From Zygnema cylindricum (taxonomy: Eukaryota; Streptophyta; Zygnematophyceae; Zygnematales; Zygnemataceae), in contig JBBHKE010001356.1 in the NCBI GenBank assembly GCA_037447655.1, forward strand, positions 1-24,557: a stretch of 24,557 nt of DNA. Reading direction: 5' to 3'. Positions 1 to 8,404 of the stretch are shown here, piece after piece (position 1 is the stretch's first letter; every line of letters begins with the position of its first letter). The position numbers and the translations under genes are program-made. The notes beneath the pieces were generated by a model. It worked only from the letters and a program-made list of their open reading frames with translations. It made no database searches and was not told the origin of the DNA.

Positions 1-789
1 CCCCTATCGTCATTTTTAACAATACATAACTTAAGCTCACAACAACCTTCCCTTCTATCTCTTGCTGTTTTTTTGCTTGTTTTTACCATTTCCTTTGTTT
101 TGTTCTCCCTTGTTCCTTTGCATCACTTTTTCTTCTCTTACTTTATGGCCGCTAACGTATTACGCGCGGTAATGTAATTCTAATTGTATGGAAGTCCTAA
201 GTTAGATTCACACATTCAAAAATACTTGTAATAGATTGAAATTATATAATAGAATTTGAAGAATATTTTTATTTTGGGGCTACCATTGCTTGTGCCGAGG
301 CCAATTTATCGTTGATGGTACAGGCATCGTAAATCGCCTCGAATCAAACATCTCGGCAGAAATTGCTAGCGCATGAGGTCACAATTTTCAACAATTTCGT
401 TAGGAGATAGATTGTAACAGAGTTAGTGAGAGAGAGTGAGAAATTTGTAAGAAAAGCTTGACGTAATATAATTGGATATTGGTTGATCTGTGGCGTGGTG
501 ATCTAATAATATGTTATACCTCTTGGTTATGGTCGAATGCTTCGCCTGTGGAAAAACTCTGTTAGTTGTGATTAGTTTAATTCCTTTCATGAGTGAATTA
601 TCCTTATCAATGTATAAGCAATGTAAGGAGAATGTATAAGAAATCTGATTTTTTTTTCTTTTTCAATTGTGTTTGTGCATTAAGACATTTCTTTATAATT
701 ATGAGTGCATTAGTTTGGGTATAAATTCTAACACGAGAAAGGATGGTTTCCTCTTATACTCTTATTACCGTGTGAAGCGATGTTTAGTT
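1..789. other. No gene recognised (AT-rich flank)
   Basis: I see no convincing coding region, RNA gene or element terminus here. A match to the 676-679 bp LTR found at 1603 and 3034 was looked for and not seen, so the 5' LTR of the following copia element is missing or outside the window. The sequence may include decayed upstream parts of that element, but no gag or integrase motif is readable. Confidence 0.5.
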
Positions 790-1602
790 ATGGTGATCCT
801 AAATTTACAACAAGGACTTGGTATGTGGGAAACTAAGTGGAAATTTGAATGGGAGAAGGAATATAAGTCGTTGGTAGATAATTGTAATTTTGAGGAGGTT
901 AAGTTGCCATTCGGTAAGAAGTTTATTGATGCTAAGTCGATTTTCAAGACAAAAACAAAGCTAGTTTTCAAAACAAAAACAGGTACGTCAGGTGACATTA
1001 TCAAGTAAAATGCACGAATTGTTTGCAAAGGGTTTCAGCAGAAAGAGGGTGTAGAATATTTTAAACGTGTGTTATCCTTGTAAATCTTTATTCATTAAGA
1101 CTGGTTGGCGGCAGTCGTTAACAAACATATCTATCAAATGGATGTGGAAAATACATTTTTAAATGTAGATTTAGAAGAGAAGGTTTAAATAAAAGTGTCG
1201 AAAGGTGTGAATTCTAAACTTGGAATGATGTAGAGAATTTGAAAATCCTTATATGATTTCATCCTCACCTTCTCCCTTCACATACAACCTGAAATCCTAA
1301 GTAGTCCGATCAAACCCAAAATTAATTAATATTTTAAGCACTCTTAAGTACCAAGTTCTCGTCGCTGTTTATGTTGATGATTTCATTATGATCCTTGATT
1401 TTCTTTTTCGCATTGAGTTAAATTTGTTTTTGAGTCAACATTAAGGTGACAAATATGGGGGGAGTAAAGTACACTTTGGGAATTATACTGCTTTAGGATG
1501 TTTATGAAAGCGTTAAGCATTAATCTCAATCAGGGGCAGAATTGCAAAGTGGTGCAAGCACAATTATTTAGGTCCGATGTTAAAGAGCTTTCAACTCCTT
1601 TG
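790..1602 (+). pseudogene. Ty1-copia reverse transcriptase, N-terminal and central part, degraded
   Basis: Translated fragments in changing frames follow the copia RT order. They are an opening block with W-K-F-E-W-E-K-E-Y and LPFGKKFID (about 830-940), then ARIVCKGFQQKEGVEYF (about 1012-1062), then QMDVENTFLNVDLEEKV (about 1136-1187), then the catalytic-type YVDD motif within VAVYVDDF (about 1362-1385). These are followed by a VTNMGGVKYTLGI stretch (about 1447-1485) and SINLNQGQ...STPL up to the solo LTR. At about 941-981 a short internal duplication gives FKTKT twice. Several frameshifts and stops separate the blocks, so no functional protein is made. The family assignment rests on motif order; no search was run. 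Confidence 0.85.
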
Positions 1603-2281
1603 TGTTACAATTTACAATTATTGAATCTATGTTTACGTAACGTTGGTTCGTTTTTAGTGTGGTTTAGTTTTGGTCTCGCGTCACTTTGCGTATTTAGTTT
1701 GGTTTCATTTAGAACTCCCTGCGACGGTTTGCGGATTCGGTTTTGTTTCGTTTAGTTTGATTTATTATTTCGTGCGTGTACTTTTCACGTGTACACAATT
1801 ACATTTGTTTTGTTTCGTTTCGATTAAGTTATAGATTTGTACTTCGGGAAGTTTCATTTCGCGCGACGTACATCTAGTATATTCGTTTCGCATAAGTTAA
1901 GTATGTCCTACACGACTGTCAGTTTGGTTTCTAGTAGTGTCATTTTGTTTTATACCACATTTACGTCTAAGTACATTTAGACACTTCAAGAGTTAGTGTC
2001 CTAGATTGTTTCCACGGCTAAGTTAAAAAGCCATTGTGTGAGTTAGATTGTATAATAATTAGGAATCAATCAAGAGTCAATTAAGGAGGAATGAGTTAAG
2101 AGAAGTGTAATATTTAAGAATTGAGTTAATATGAGTTTATTTTATTGAGTATTCAATTTTCCTCTATCTTGGATTATGAGCTTTCAATGTGTTATAATGT
2201 TTGATTTGATTTCAGTTTCGCTTCCACATTGAGACATAAAAGTATTTGTGAGCACATTTCGATTGACTCTTATTTCTATCA
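1603..2281 (+). repeat. Solo LTR nested in the copia RT gene, with 5-bp TSD
   Basis: This 679-bp block begins TGTTAC and ends TATCA, and is a close copy of the 3' LTR at 3034-3709. It is flanked by the direct repeat CTTTG at 1598-1602 and 2282-2286. Removing it and one CTTTG restores a readable copia RT path (STPL then DPQTEYHEG). The base after it is not a primer-binding site. It is therefore a solo LTR left by LTR-LTR recombination of a sister copy, and not the 5' LTR of the surrounding element. Confidence 0.9.
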
Positions 2282-2990
2282 CTTTGGACCCGCAAACAGA
2301 ATATCATGAGGGGGAGGATTTGGAGAGAGTCGATTTTCCGTATTTGTAGGCAGTTGGCTACCTGATTTATTTGAGAGTGCGAAAGCATCCAGATAATTAT
2401 GTTGTTTTTTCCATCCTCAACAAGGATTGTCAGGCGTCAAAGAAGCCTTACTGCGAAGCCGTGAAGTAGATCTTCGATTTTTGGTCACCACATTAAATAT
2501 CGGATTGGTGGTGGAGATTTGGAGTGTTTTGGGTGTTGTGATGCACACTGGGGGGGCGATTTTAATTCCGGAAAATCGAATTCCGATTGTGCACTCATAT
2601 TTGGTGGAGCAATGATCTCATGGAGTTCTTGGCTTTAGCGACTATGGCCTTGAGCTGTACGGAGGTCGAGTATATGGGCGCTTGTCATGTGGCTAAGGCT
2701 ACTAATTGGGTGCAAAAGATGCTTGGCGAACTGAGAATTATTGTAGGATGAGTGAGAGTATTTTACGATAGCACGACATCGCATTAATCAAAAATCATGT
2801 GTGGAATCCAGTGTTTCATAAGAGGACTAAGCACATTAGGATTAAATGGCATTTTGTGAGAGATTTAGTAAATGCTGGTGAGATTGAGTTCATTTTTGTG
2901 CCAACGGGTGAAGAAGCAGCTGACATGTTAACTAAAGCTGCTATGTATGATGTCTTTGTGAGAGGAAGGCCTAAGTTAGGATTGTTTTGA
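2282..2990 (+). pseudogene. Ty1-copia RT C-terminus and RNase H, degraded
   Basis: After the solo LTR the copia reading resumes. DPQTEYHEGEDLERVDFPYL and AVGYLIYLRVRKHPDNYV match the end of copia RT. Next comes the RNase H opening CDAHWGGDFNSGKSNSD (about 2537-2588), then AMISWSS and MALSCTEVEYMGACHVAKAT (the conserved ALS-TE-EY motif, about 2645-2705). The tail is NPVFHKRTKHIRIKWHFVRD and VPTGEEAADMLTKA, the usual H-RTKHI...ADMLTK end, stopping at 2988-2990. Frames change several times and stops interrupt the reading. Copia family membership is near certain from these motifs; the sequence is not functional. Confidence 0.9.
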
Positions 2991-3021
2991 GTTTAGTTAA
3001 GATTTAGTATAGATTCAATAT

Positions 3022-3033
3022 TGAGAGGGGGAT
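3022..3033 (+). other. Polypurine tract of the copia element
   Basis: A purine run, GAGAGGGGGA, lies immediately before the TGTTAC start of the 3' LTR, in the place and composition expected for the plus-strand primer of an LTR retrotransposon. Confidence 0.75.
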
Positions 3034-3709
3034 TGTTACGATTTACAATTATTGAATCTATGTTTACGTAACGTTGGTTCGTTTTTAGTGTGGTTTAGTT
3101 TTGGTCTCGCGTCACTTCGCGTATTTAGTTTGGTTTCATTTAGTACTCCGTGCGACGGTTTGCGGATTCGGTTTTGTTTCGTTTAGTTTGATGTGTTTTT
3201 CTGTGCTTGTACTTTTCACATGTACACAATTACATTTGTTTTTTTTGTTTCGGTTAAGTCCTAGATTTGTACTTCGAGAAGTTTCATTTCGCGCGACATA
3301 CATCTAGTATGTTCGTTTCGCATAAGTTAAGTTTGTCGTACAGGACTGTCAGTTTGGTTTCAAGTAGTTTCAATTTGTTTTGTACCACATTTACATTTAA
3401 GTACATTTAGACACTTCTAGAGTTAGTGTTCTAGATTGTTTCCACGACTTAGTTTAAAAGCCATCGTGTGAGTTAGAAATAACAATAAGGAATCAATCAA
3501 GAGTCAATTAAGGAGGAATAAACTAAGAAAAGTGTAATGTTTAAGAATTGAGTTAATATGAGTTTTTTTTATTGAGTATTTAATTTCTCTCTATCTTGGA
3601 TTATGAGCTTTCAATGTGTTATAATGTTTGATTTGATTTTCAGTTTCGCTTCCGTATTGAGACATAAAAGTATTTGTGAGCGCATTCCGATTGACTCTTA
3701 TTCCTATCA
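3034..3709 (+). repeat. 3' LTR of the copia element
   Basis: A 676-bp LTR that begins TGTTAC and ends CTATCA. It is nearly identical along its length to the nested solo LTR at 1603-2281, differing by scattered substitutions and small indels. It follows RNase H and the polypurine tract directly, so it is the native 3' LTR of the decayed element. No CTTTG follows it. Confidence 0.88.
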
Positions 3710-3754
3710 TTTTTTTGTATGCATGTAGTATTGTTTACACTATTACGAGTATTT

Positions 3755-3905
3755 TGAAATAGTGTACAACGATGCCCCACTTTAGTTCTTTTTTTAGCTT
3801 GCAAGTAAATAATGCCTAAATTAACCTCAACCCAATTCTGTTATCGCCTTTTTTATTCCTTCCTCCGTGTGTATGAATATTATTCATTGTGTATCCTTTA
3901 TTTTT
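3755..3905 (+). repeat. Third, diverged fragment of the 7.8-10.8 kb repeat family
   Basis: The order of landmarks here (GATGCCCCACTTTAG, then a TTGCAAGTAAATAATGCC segment, then AACCCAATTCTGTTATCGCC and a GTGTGTATG segment) follows that at 7835-8060 and 9575-9800. Similarity is patchy, so this is an old partial copy of the same non-coding repeat. Confidence 0.5.
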
Positions 3906-4129
3906 CAGAGCTAGGTATTTCTCACTCTTTGGCTCTTCTCCATTAATTTATTAGTCATTTCCAAAACTATTTTTCTCCCTCTCTCCTCTCCCAGCCTACC
4001 CTCCCTCCTCTCCTTTTAATCTTCCCCTGATTCTTTTTTTGATTTCTATTTTATTCTGATCCTGAAAAAAAAAAACATCCTGATGGATCCAAATCCGATC
4101 CATTCAACGCTGGGATGTGGTTTCGACTA

Positions 4130-4135
4130 TACAAC

Positions 4136-4175
<40 letters not shown>

Positions 4176-4192
4176 TATAATATATAATAATT
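4130..4192. repeat. (AAT)n microsatellite with AT-rich tail
   Basis: About thirteen AAT triplets in a row, passing into a TATAATATATAATAA tail. Confidence 0.97.
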
Positions 4193-4214
4193 ATACATGC
4201 GTTTCTTGACATTT

Positions 4215-4285
4215 GGGCTGGTGACAGTGTGGTTATGGCACTAGTTTGTTCATGCAAAGGTCCGTGTTCGAGCCCTGGCCGCCTC
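4215..4285 (+). other. Decayed tRNA-like sequence (possible relic of the TRIM LTR module)
   Basis: This 71-nt stretch has the length of the tRNA-like modules at 7641-7711. It shares GGCTGGTG near its start, then AAAGGTCC, a GTTCGAGCC B-box-like core, and CCTGGCCG near its end. The D-arm and anticodon arm do not fold cleanly. The following 55 bases (ACATTGAATCCTAGATTC...) loosely resemble the 3' end of the minus-strand TRIM LTR. It could be an old solo LTR of that family or an unrelated tRNA-derived SINE. Confidence 0.4.
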
Positions 4286-4789
4286 ACTTTTCTCACTCAT
4301 GTTATACTCCCACATTGAATCCTAGATTCTGTGAATCTGAAGATTGTACGGTTTGTCTAGGGAGATAAATTGCAATTCGAACTGTTCACTTACTTTATCT
4401 GGAAGGAAAGACTCTTTACTTCGAAGCTTTGTTTCTATAACTTTGCAACGAATCTTCGTATATTTAAGTATAAATTTTGTGCTTTGAGACTTTGAAAACC
4501 GATGTAAGTCAATATGTGGTCCTTCCTATCTAAGCATGTTAAAAGTATTCTGCATAGTCCAGAAACAAAATTGCAAATCAATTTAACATGCACACATAAA
4601 CAAACAAAAAATATTTTGAACAATCCATCAATCGTCCTCATTTCTTTGATCCCAACCTTTTAAAAAATAATCACAAACAAAGGTTTCTTCCATCTAAGAT
4701 TCTCAAGACAGTCTTGACATAGTTGTTTTCACTTTCGTGCTATTAACTCCCTATGTGTACCAAACTGGATCTGGAACTGAAAGTGAAAT

Positions 4790-6544
4790 TTATTCTACCA
4801 CCCTACCTATGCCATGGTACTCAATTTTACCTGCTTCCAAGTTTATTGGAATCATTGATGCCTCTTCCCCAGTTCCAAAGTTTAGGGGACAAGCCTTCAC
4901 TTCAATACTTGACCGGCCAAACCACATGGTTGTTTCTACACTTCTCTCCGTTCCTAACATGATGTCGGGGATTTCCAGCTCAAAACTGCCTTCCTCGTGA
5001 ACACCTGGCTCGTCAACATATTCGGGGGACCTCTTCGTTGAGCTGTATACTGAGAGGTCCATCGAAATTTGATCTGGCTCCACAGGTTGGAATTTTTGTT
5101 TCACTTCCGAGTTTACGTTAATAACATCACCAATACTCACGAAACAGCTAAAGACATTGCTACAATAATGCTTTCTGTCGCTCGTGATAATTTTTTTACT
5201 CTCTGGGTGACGGCCAGACACAAAAGGTACCGACGTATTGATGCCGTATGTTTTTCGTGATACACGTGACAACACACAATCCACATGAAAAACTTGTAAA
5301 ACCACCCCATGGCATATTGAAGAACCCGGGTTTGGAGGCATCACAATATTTGTAGCACTTGTCAAAAATCTTACTTTTATGTGGTGCATGAGATATGGGG
5401 ACTCGGAAAATCCCCCAACCATAAGGATGGCTTTACATGCTCCGACGGAAGATAGTTGCTGGTTTATAAGGTCTAAAAATTTCTCGATAGCTGGGTCGAA
5501 AATATTTTCTAGGATGTCATGAGTAAAAACAATTTCGTCAAATGCTTCTGAACATCATCTCGAGCCTCCTTTGCAGAAAGTCTGAGATTCTCGCCACGCA
5601 TTGGCAAGCTTACGTGGAAGTTCAAAAACATTTTGATTGAAATTATTTCTGCAAGATTCAAATATTTGAATTGCTTTTCAACAGTAACCAATCATACACG
5701 GACGACACTTCTATGTTGCATACCAGAATTCCGTCAGTTACAAAAGCACAAATTTTTCTGACTTGACTTACATACTATTGCAAACTTGGTTTTATTAAGC
5801 TCATTGGTTTATGCATATAGGTACATAACATAGAAAATACAAACGAGAGAACTAAACTTAATTTCAAGCAATTCAAGTTTGTTGTTTCATAATCAGATAC
5901 TCAAAAACACAGTTTTATTCACCTGAAGCAACGTTTGATTTCATCCCATTGTTTCATCAATTTGGGTGTAATCTCTGGATATTCTCCATATAGTCTTTCA
6001 AACAATTAATGTTTTCTTCCAAGGATAGAAACGCCGCATCGTCAAGATAAGTCAATCCACACAAACTTCCATCACTTCTTGTAACTTCCTTTACTTCAGC
6101 CCCATATCGAGCCTTTTCATGTACCACAATATCCACTGTCCCTCTTCCAGCATCGACGACCATAATTCTATCGCCAATCTTGAGGTCAACGACTTCTTTA
6201 TGATGGCAATAGACAAATGTAGCTTCGGGCTCCAAAATAATGTGGAGAGGATTTTGAACATTTGTTTTACCAAACAAATGAGGCCGATTTGAGGTTAGTC
6301 CAGCTACCTTCGCAATTTTCCTCATTTTTTGTTTCGCTTGATCGGTCCAAGTCGTCGGAACTGTCAAAGCCCATTCTATGTCCCACATTTCGACATTATT
6401 TCCTTAAGTTGCCTGTAAGTCTTCAAGCACAAATGTGGACATTCCCCGAAGATAATCCTCGATCGCCCTCTCGACGGAGATTCCGTTTGGAAGAGCGGTG
6501 ACGTCACAACTATTTTCAGAAAGATGTAGTTTGAAGCGTGTAAC
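4790..6544 (-). pseudogene. HSPA12-type Hsp70-like gene, copy 1, 5'-truncated pseudogene
   Basis: The family comprises actin-like ATPase-fold proteins related to Hsp70. Reading on the minus strand, exon sequence 6544-5923 encodes the LP-G-S family block, then WALTVPTTWTDQAKQKMRKIA and the phosphate-2-like loop VVDAGRGTVDIVVHE, where copy 2 has GGG. A GT-AG intron (5922-5649) follows. The last exon (5648-4790) holds AILMVGGFSESPYL (adenosine-type loop), YGINTSVP and TTMWFGRS. The N-terminal ATP-binding segment is missing: homology to copy 2 stops at about 6544, where a palindrome and minisatellite begin. Damage includes an in-frame TAA in LEDLQAT-stop-GNNVEMW (shared with copy 2), a 1-nt deletion near 5975 and a TGA at 5557-5555. 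Homology to copy 2 continues into the 3' flank to about 4700. The retained intron indicates DNA-level duplication, not retroposition. Confidence 0.82.
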
Positions 6545-6556
6545 TTAAATAAATCG

Positions 6557-6574
6557 CGGTCGCACGTGCGACCG
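6557..6574. repeat. 18-bp perfect palindrome at the breakpoint
   Basis: CGGTCGCACGTGCGACCG is identical to its own reverse complement. It lies about a dozen bases from the point where homology of HSPA12 copy 1 to copy 2 ends, and directly before the 20-bp minisatellite. Confidence 0.95.
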
Positions 6575-6597
6575 AAAATCATACACGCACGCTAAAA

Positions 6598-6815
6598 TAT
6601 CGTGCGTGCGAGAATGATATCGTGCGCGTGTGAATGAAATCACGCGCACGCCGAATATCGCGAACGCGTGCACGATATCGTGCGCGTGGACACAATATCG
6701 CGTGTGCGTGCACCGTATCGTGCACGCATGCAGAATATCGCGCGTGCGAGCACAATATTGTGCGTGCGTGCGCGATATCGTGTATGCATGCAAAATATTG
6801 TGCACGCATGCGTCC
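6598..6815. repeat. 20-bp GC-rich minisatellite, 11 units
   Basis: Eleven units start at 6598 and repeat every 20 bases, except the third, which is 18. Most begin TATCG or TATTG and continue with alternating purine-pyrimidine runs such as TGCGCGTG, TGCGTGCG or TGCACGCATGC. Many units are partly palindromic; GCACGATATCGTGC spans one unit junction. The array is CpG-rich, unlike the AT-rich surroundings. Open frames across it are products of the periodicity and not genes. Confidence 0.93.
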
Positions 6816-6837
6816 GATACCATACGGCATGACAACT

Positions 6838-7257
6838 CTGTTATTGCTCCGGCTGGCGTAAGCCACCACATATTCAGCTGCGGTATCATCGACTTGAGCC
6901 AAAACCGCTCCCAATTCAAACCTGCTCCAGACATTGTAAAGTAGGAAAGACCTTTGGTGATCAAGCATTCGGAGCACGAATGCTAATTTAGAGCAACTTT
7001 CAAGAACAGGAAGGCGATGTGTTGCTTTTCGGCCCACTCCCATTCTTGGTCCTTTCGTAATAGCTGATTGAGGGGTTGAGCGTGACTACTGAACTCGGAG
7101 ATAAACCGCCGATAGTAGTTGGCCAGACCCACAAAGGTGGAAAGGGCGGAGATGTCATGCGTTGGGAGAAGAGCGTCAAAGGCTGCCACCTTGACCATGT
7201 GGGGACCCACAGTCCCGGGAGTCACCTCATATCCGAGGTAGATGATATTCTGTACCC
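6838..7257 (-). pseudogene. Ty3-gypsy RT-RNase H fragment, truncated at both ends
   Basis: Read on the minus strand, the fragment begins with IIYLGYEVTPGTVGPHMVKV, the YLGH-type junction of the RT thumb. GLANYYRRFISEFSSHAQPLN and LLRKDQEWEW follow, which are hallmark gypsy residues (L-NYYRRFI--FS---PL). After a frameshift near 7000 come FELGAVLAQVDD and YVVAYASRS, the start of gypsy RNase H (GAVLAQ, AYASR). The fragment stops shortly after SRS, where it meets the minisatellite. On the other side it is cut by the TRIM LTR at about 7258. Both ends are missing, so it is not functional. Confidence 0.88.
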
Positions 7258-7479
7258 AGAGGACGTAAGTGTAATGTGCGCTAAATATCCAGAATTGTGG
7301 TAAAATCCACACTAAAAACTATATAAAATTGGACGTACCAGCGTAACATCTGAGTTGGTGGTACAATGGTTAGTACATTCACAGCTAAAGTGAAAGGTCC
7401 CAGGTGAAAATTCTGGCTGGCTCCTCAATCCCATTATTGGGATCGTCCATTCTATCCCCCGATTCTAAGAATATTAACA
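7258..7479 (+). repeat. 5' LTR of the plus-strand TRIM
   Basis: 222 bp, aligned base for base in length with the right LTR. The first four bases (AGAG) differ from the expected TGTT, so the left terminus has mutated. It ends ATTAACA directly before the primer-binding site. It contains TATATAAAATTGG upstream of a tRNA-like region. Confidence 0.85.
7352..7423 (+). other. tRNA-like cloverleaf within the 5' LTR
   Basis: 72 nt. The acceptor stem is GAGTTGG/CTGGCTC with G-T wobbles. The D stem GTAC/GTAC pairs perfectly, the anticodon stem TTCAC/GTGAA pairs perfectly around loop AGCTAAA, the variable segment is AGGTC and the T stem is CCAGG/TCTGG. Compared with the right LTR, a D-stem C-G pair has become T-A by two matching changes. 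The B-box region is damaged here (GGTGAAAATTC). Loop position 33 is G, not the usual T, so a working decoding tRNA is unlikely. Confidence 0.7.
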
Positions 7480-7494
7480 TGGTATCAAAGCCAG
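7480..7494 (+). other. Primer-binding site (initiator tRNA-Met type)
   Basis: TGGTATCAAAGCCAG begins at the first base after the 5' LTR. The usual plant copia/TRIM primer site starts TGGTATCAGAGC, so there is one mismatch in the first twelve bases. Confidence 0.88.
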
Positions 7495-7536
7495 GGGGAC
7501 GAGGTTTACATGGACAATTATGACCGGCTACCTCTC

Positions 7537-7545
7537 GAGGGGGGG
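7537..7545 (+). other. Polypurine tract of the TRIM
   Basis: GAGGGGGGG ends directly at the TGTTGAC start of the 3' LTR. Confidence 0.88.
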
Positions 7546-7767
7546 TGTTGACGTACGTGAAACGTGCGCTCGATATCCGAAATTGTGGTAAAATCCACAC
7601 TAAAAACCTATATAAAATTGGACCCACCAGCGTAACATCTGAGCTGGTGGCACAGTGGTAGTGCGTTCGCAGCTTAAGTGAAAGGTCCCAGGTTCAAATC
7701 CTGGCCGGCTCATTAATCCCTTTATTGGGATCGTCCATTCTATCCCCCGATTCTAGGTATCTTAACA
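7546..7767 (+). repeat. 3' LTR of the plus-strand TRIM
   Basis: 222 bp, starting TGTTGAC and ending TTAACA. It holds a TATATAAAA box at about 7609-7617, the tRNA-like module at 7641-7711, and a short hairpin just after it (ATCCC, six-base loop, GGGAT). A TATA box for Pol II and an internal Pol III-type promoter in one short LTR would parallel the Cassandra design. Confidence 0.9.
7641..7711 (+). other. tRNA-like cloverleaf within the 3' LTR (A and B boxes)
   Basis: 71 nt with canonical tRNA geometry. Acceptor GAGCTGG/CCGGCTC forms 7 pairs with one wobble. The D stem is GCAC/GTGC with loop AGTGGTA. The anticodon stem is TTCGC/GTGAA with loop AGCTTAA. The variable segment is AGGTC, and the T stem is CCAGG/CCTGG with loop TTCAAAT. 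TGGCACAGTGG fits a Pol III A box and GGTTCAAATCC a B box. The residue before the would-be anticodon is G rather than T, which argues against translation use. A role as an internal promoter or packaging structure is inference. Confidence 0.8.
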
Positions 7768-8076
7768 GTTAGGTCCTATTTTTCCGTGCATGTAAATATC
7801 TCCTAGACTAATTTGAGTAATTTGAAAAGTGTGGAGAATAATGCCCCATTTTAGGTCCTCGTTTTGCATGCATATAAATAGTGCCTGAACTAAATTAGGT
7901 AAGTTTTTCTCCATGCTTTTTATACATCCATAACTACTAGAAGAATGGAGCAAAGACCGGAACGTTTGTCAATAACCCACTTCCACCGTCAATCAACAAT
8001 CCAATCCTATCTCGCCATTTTTTTGCGTAAGTATCGCTCCGTATGATTGTATGTGATGTATCATAAATTGATCTGT

Positions 8077-8404
8077 GGATCGCTGATCTCAAATTTGTCA
8101 CAAATGAGAGAACATCTCACCTATCCACCTTTGACTTATTTCAATTCTTTCCGTTTTTTGGAATGTTTCTGATCATAGAAATGAGTCCACAATAGCTTAA
8201 ATGTGGTAGTTGGTGCCCCCTATTCAAAAGTGTTATTGAAGGATCGCTGATCTCAAATTTGTCACAAATGAGAGAACATCTCACCTATGCACCTTTGACT
8301 TATTTCAATTCTTTCCGTTTTCTGGAATGTTTCTGATCATAGAAATGAGTCCACAATAGCTTAAATGTGGTAGTTGGTGTCCCCTATTCAAAAGTGTTAT
8401 TGAA
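8077..8404. repeat. 164-bp tandem duplication inside block A
   Basis: Two adjacent units, 8077-8240 and 8241-8404, start with GGATCGCTGATCTC and differ at only a few positions (for example TATCCACC versus TATGCACC). Copy B has one unit, so the duplication is recent relative to the A/B split. Confidence 0.95.

Larger units (their letters stand above)
790..3709 (+). mobile_element. 5'-truncated, decayed Ty1-copia retrotransposon with nested solo LTR
   Basis: The order RT, RNase H, polypurine tract, LTR is that of a Ty1-copia element on the plus strand. RT is recognisable from about 790, RNase H ends at 2990, a purine-rich tract lies at about 3022-3033, and the 3' LTR fills 3034-3709. Gag, protease and integrase are not seen. 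The coding part is broken by frameshifts and stops, so the element is dead. A 679-bp LTR of the same family sits inside RT at 1603-2281. No 5-bp target duplication could be tested for the host element because its 5' end is absent. Confidence 0.88.
7258..7767 (+). mobile_element. TRIM element (miniature LTR retrotransposon) with tRNA-like module in each LTR
   Basis: Two 222-bp direct repeats (7258-7479 and 7546-7767) flank only 66 bp of internal DNA. The internal part opens at the LTR edge with TGGTATCAAAGCC, one mismatch from the plant initiator tRNA-Met primer site, and closes with GAGGGGGGG, a polypurine tract. The right LTR starts TGTTGAC and ends TTAACA, so it is bounded by TG...CA; the left LTR start is mutated. 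There is no coding capacity. These are the defining features of a TRIM, which must borrow proteins from other retrotransposons. No clear target duplication is visible, perhaps because the left edge is altered. Each LTR holds a tRNA-shaped sequence. Confidence 0.9.

Noticed and set aside
1603-3709. A short complete LTR element bounded by the two 676-679 bp repeats
   Set aside because: No primer-binding site follows 2281, CTTTG flanks the first repeat alone, and the copia RT reading continues across it.
6545-6964. Long His/Arg/Cys-rich frames on both strands across the 20-bp repeats
   Set aside because: The repeats create periodic open frames on both strands; the peptides have no domain and simply mirror the satellite.
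7641-7711. A genuine tRNA gene
   Set aside because: It sits at the same place in all four TRIM LTRs, lacks the T before the anticodon position, and shows different would-be anticodons in each copy (CTT, CTA, CTG).
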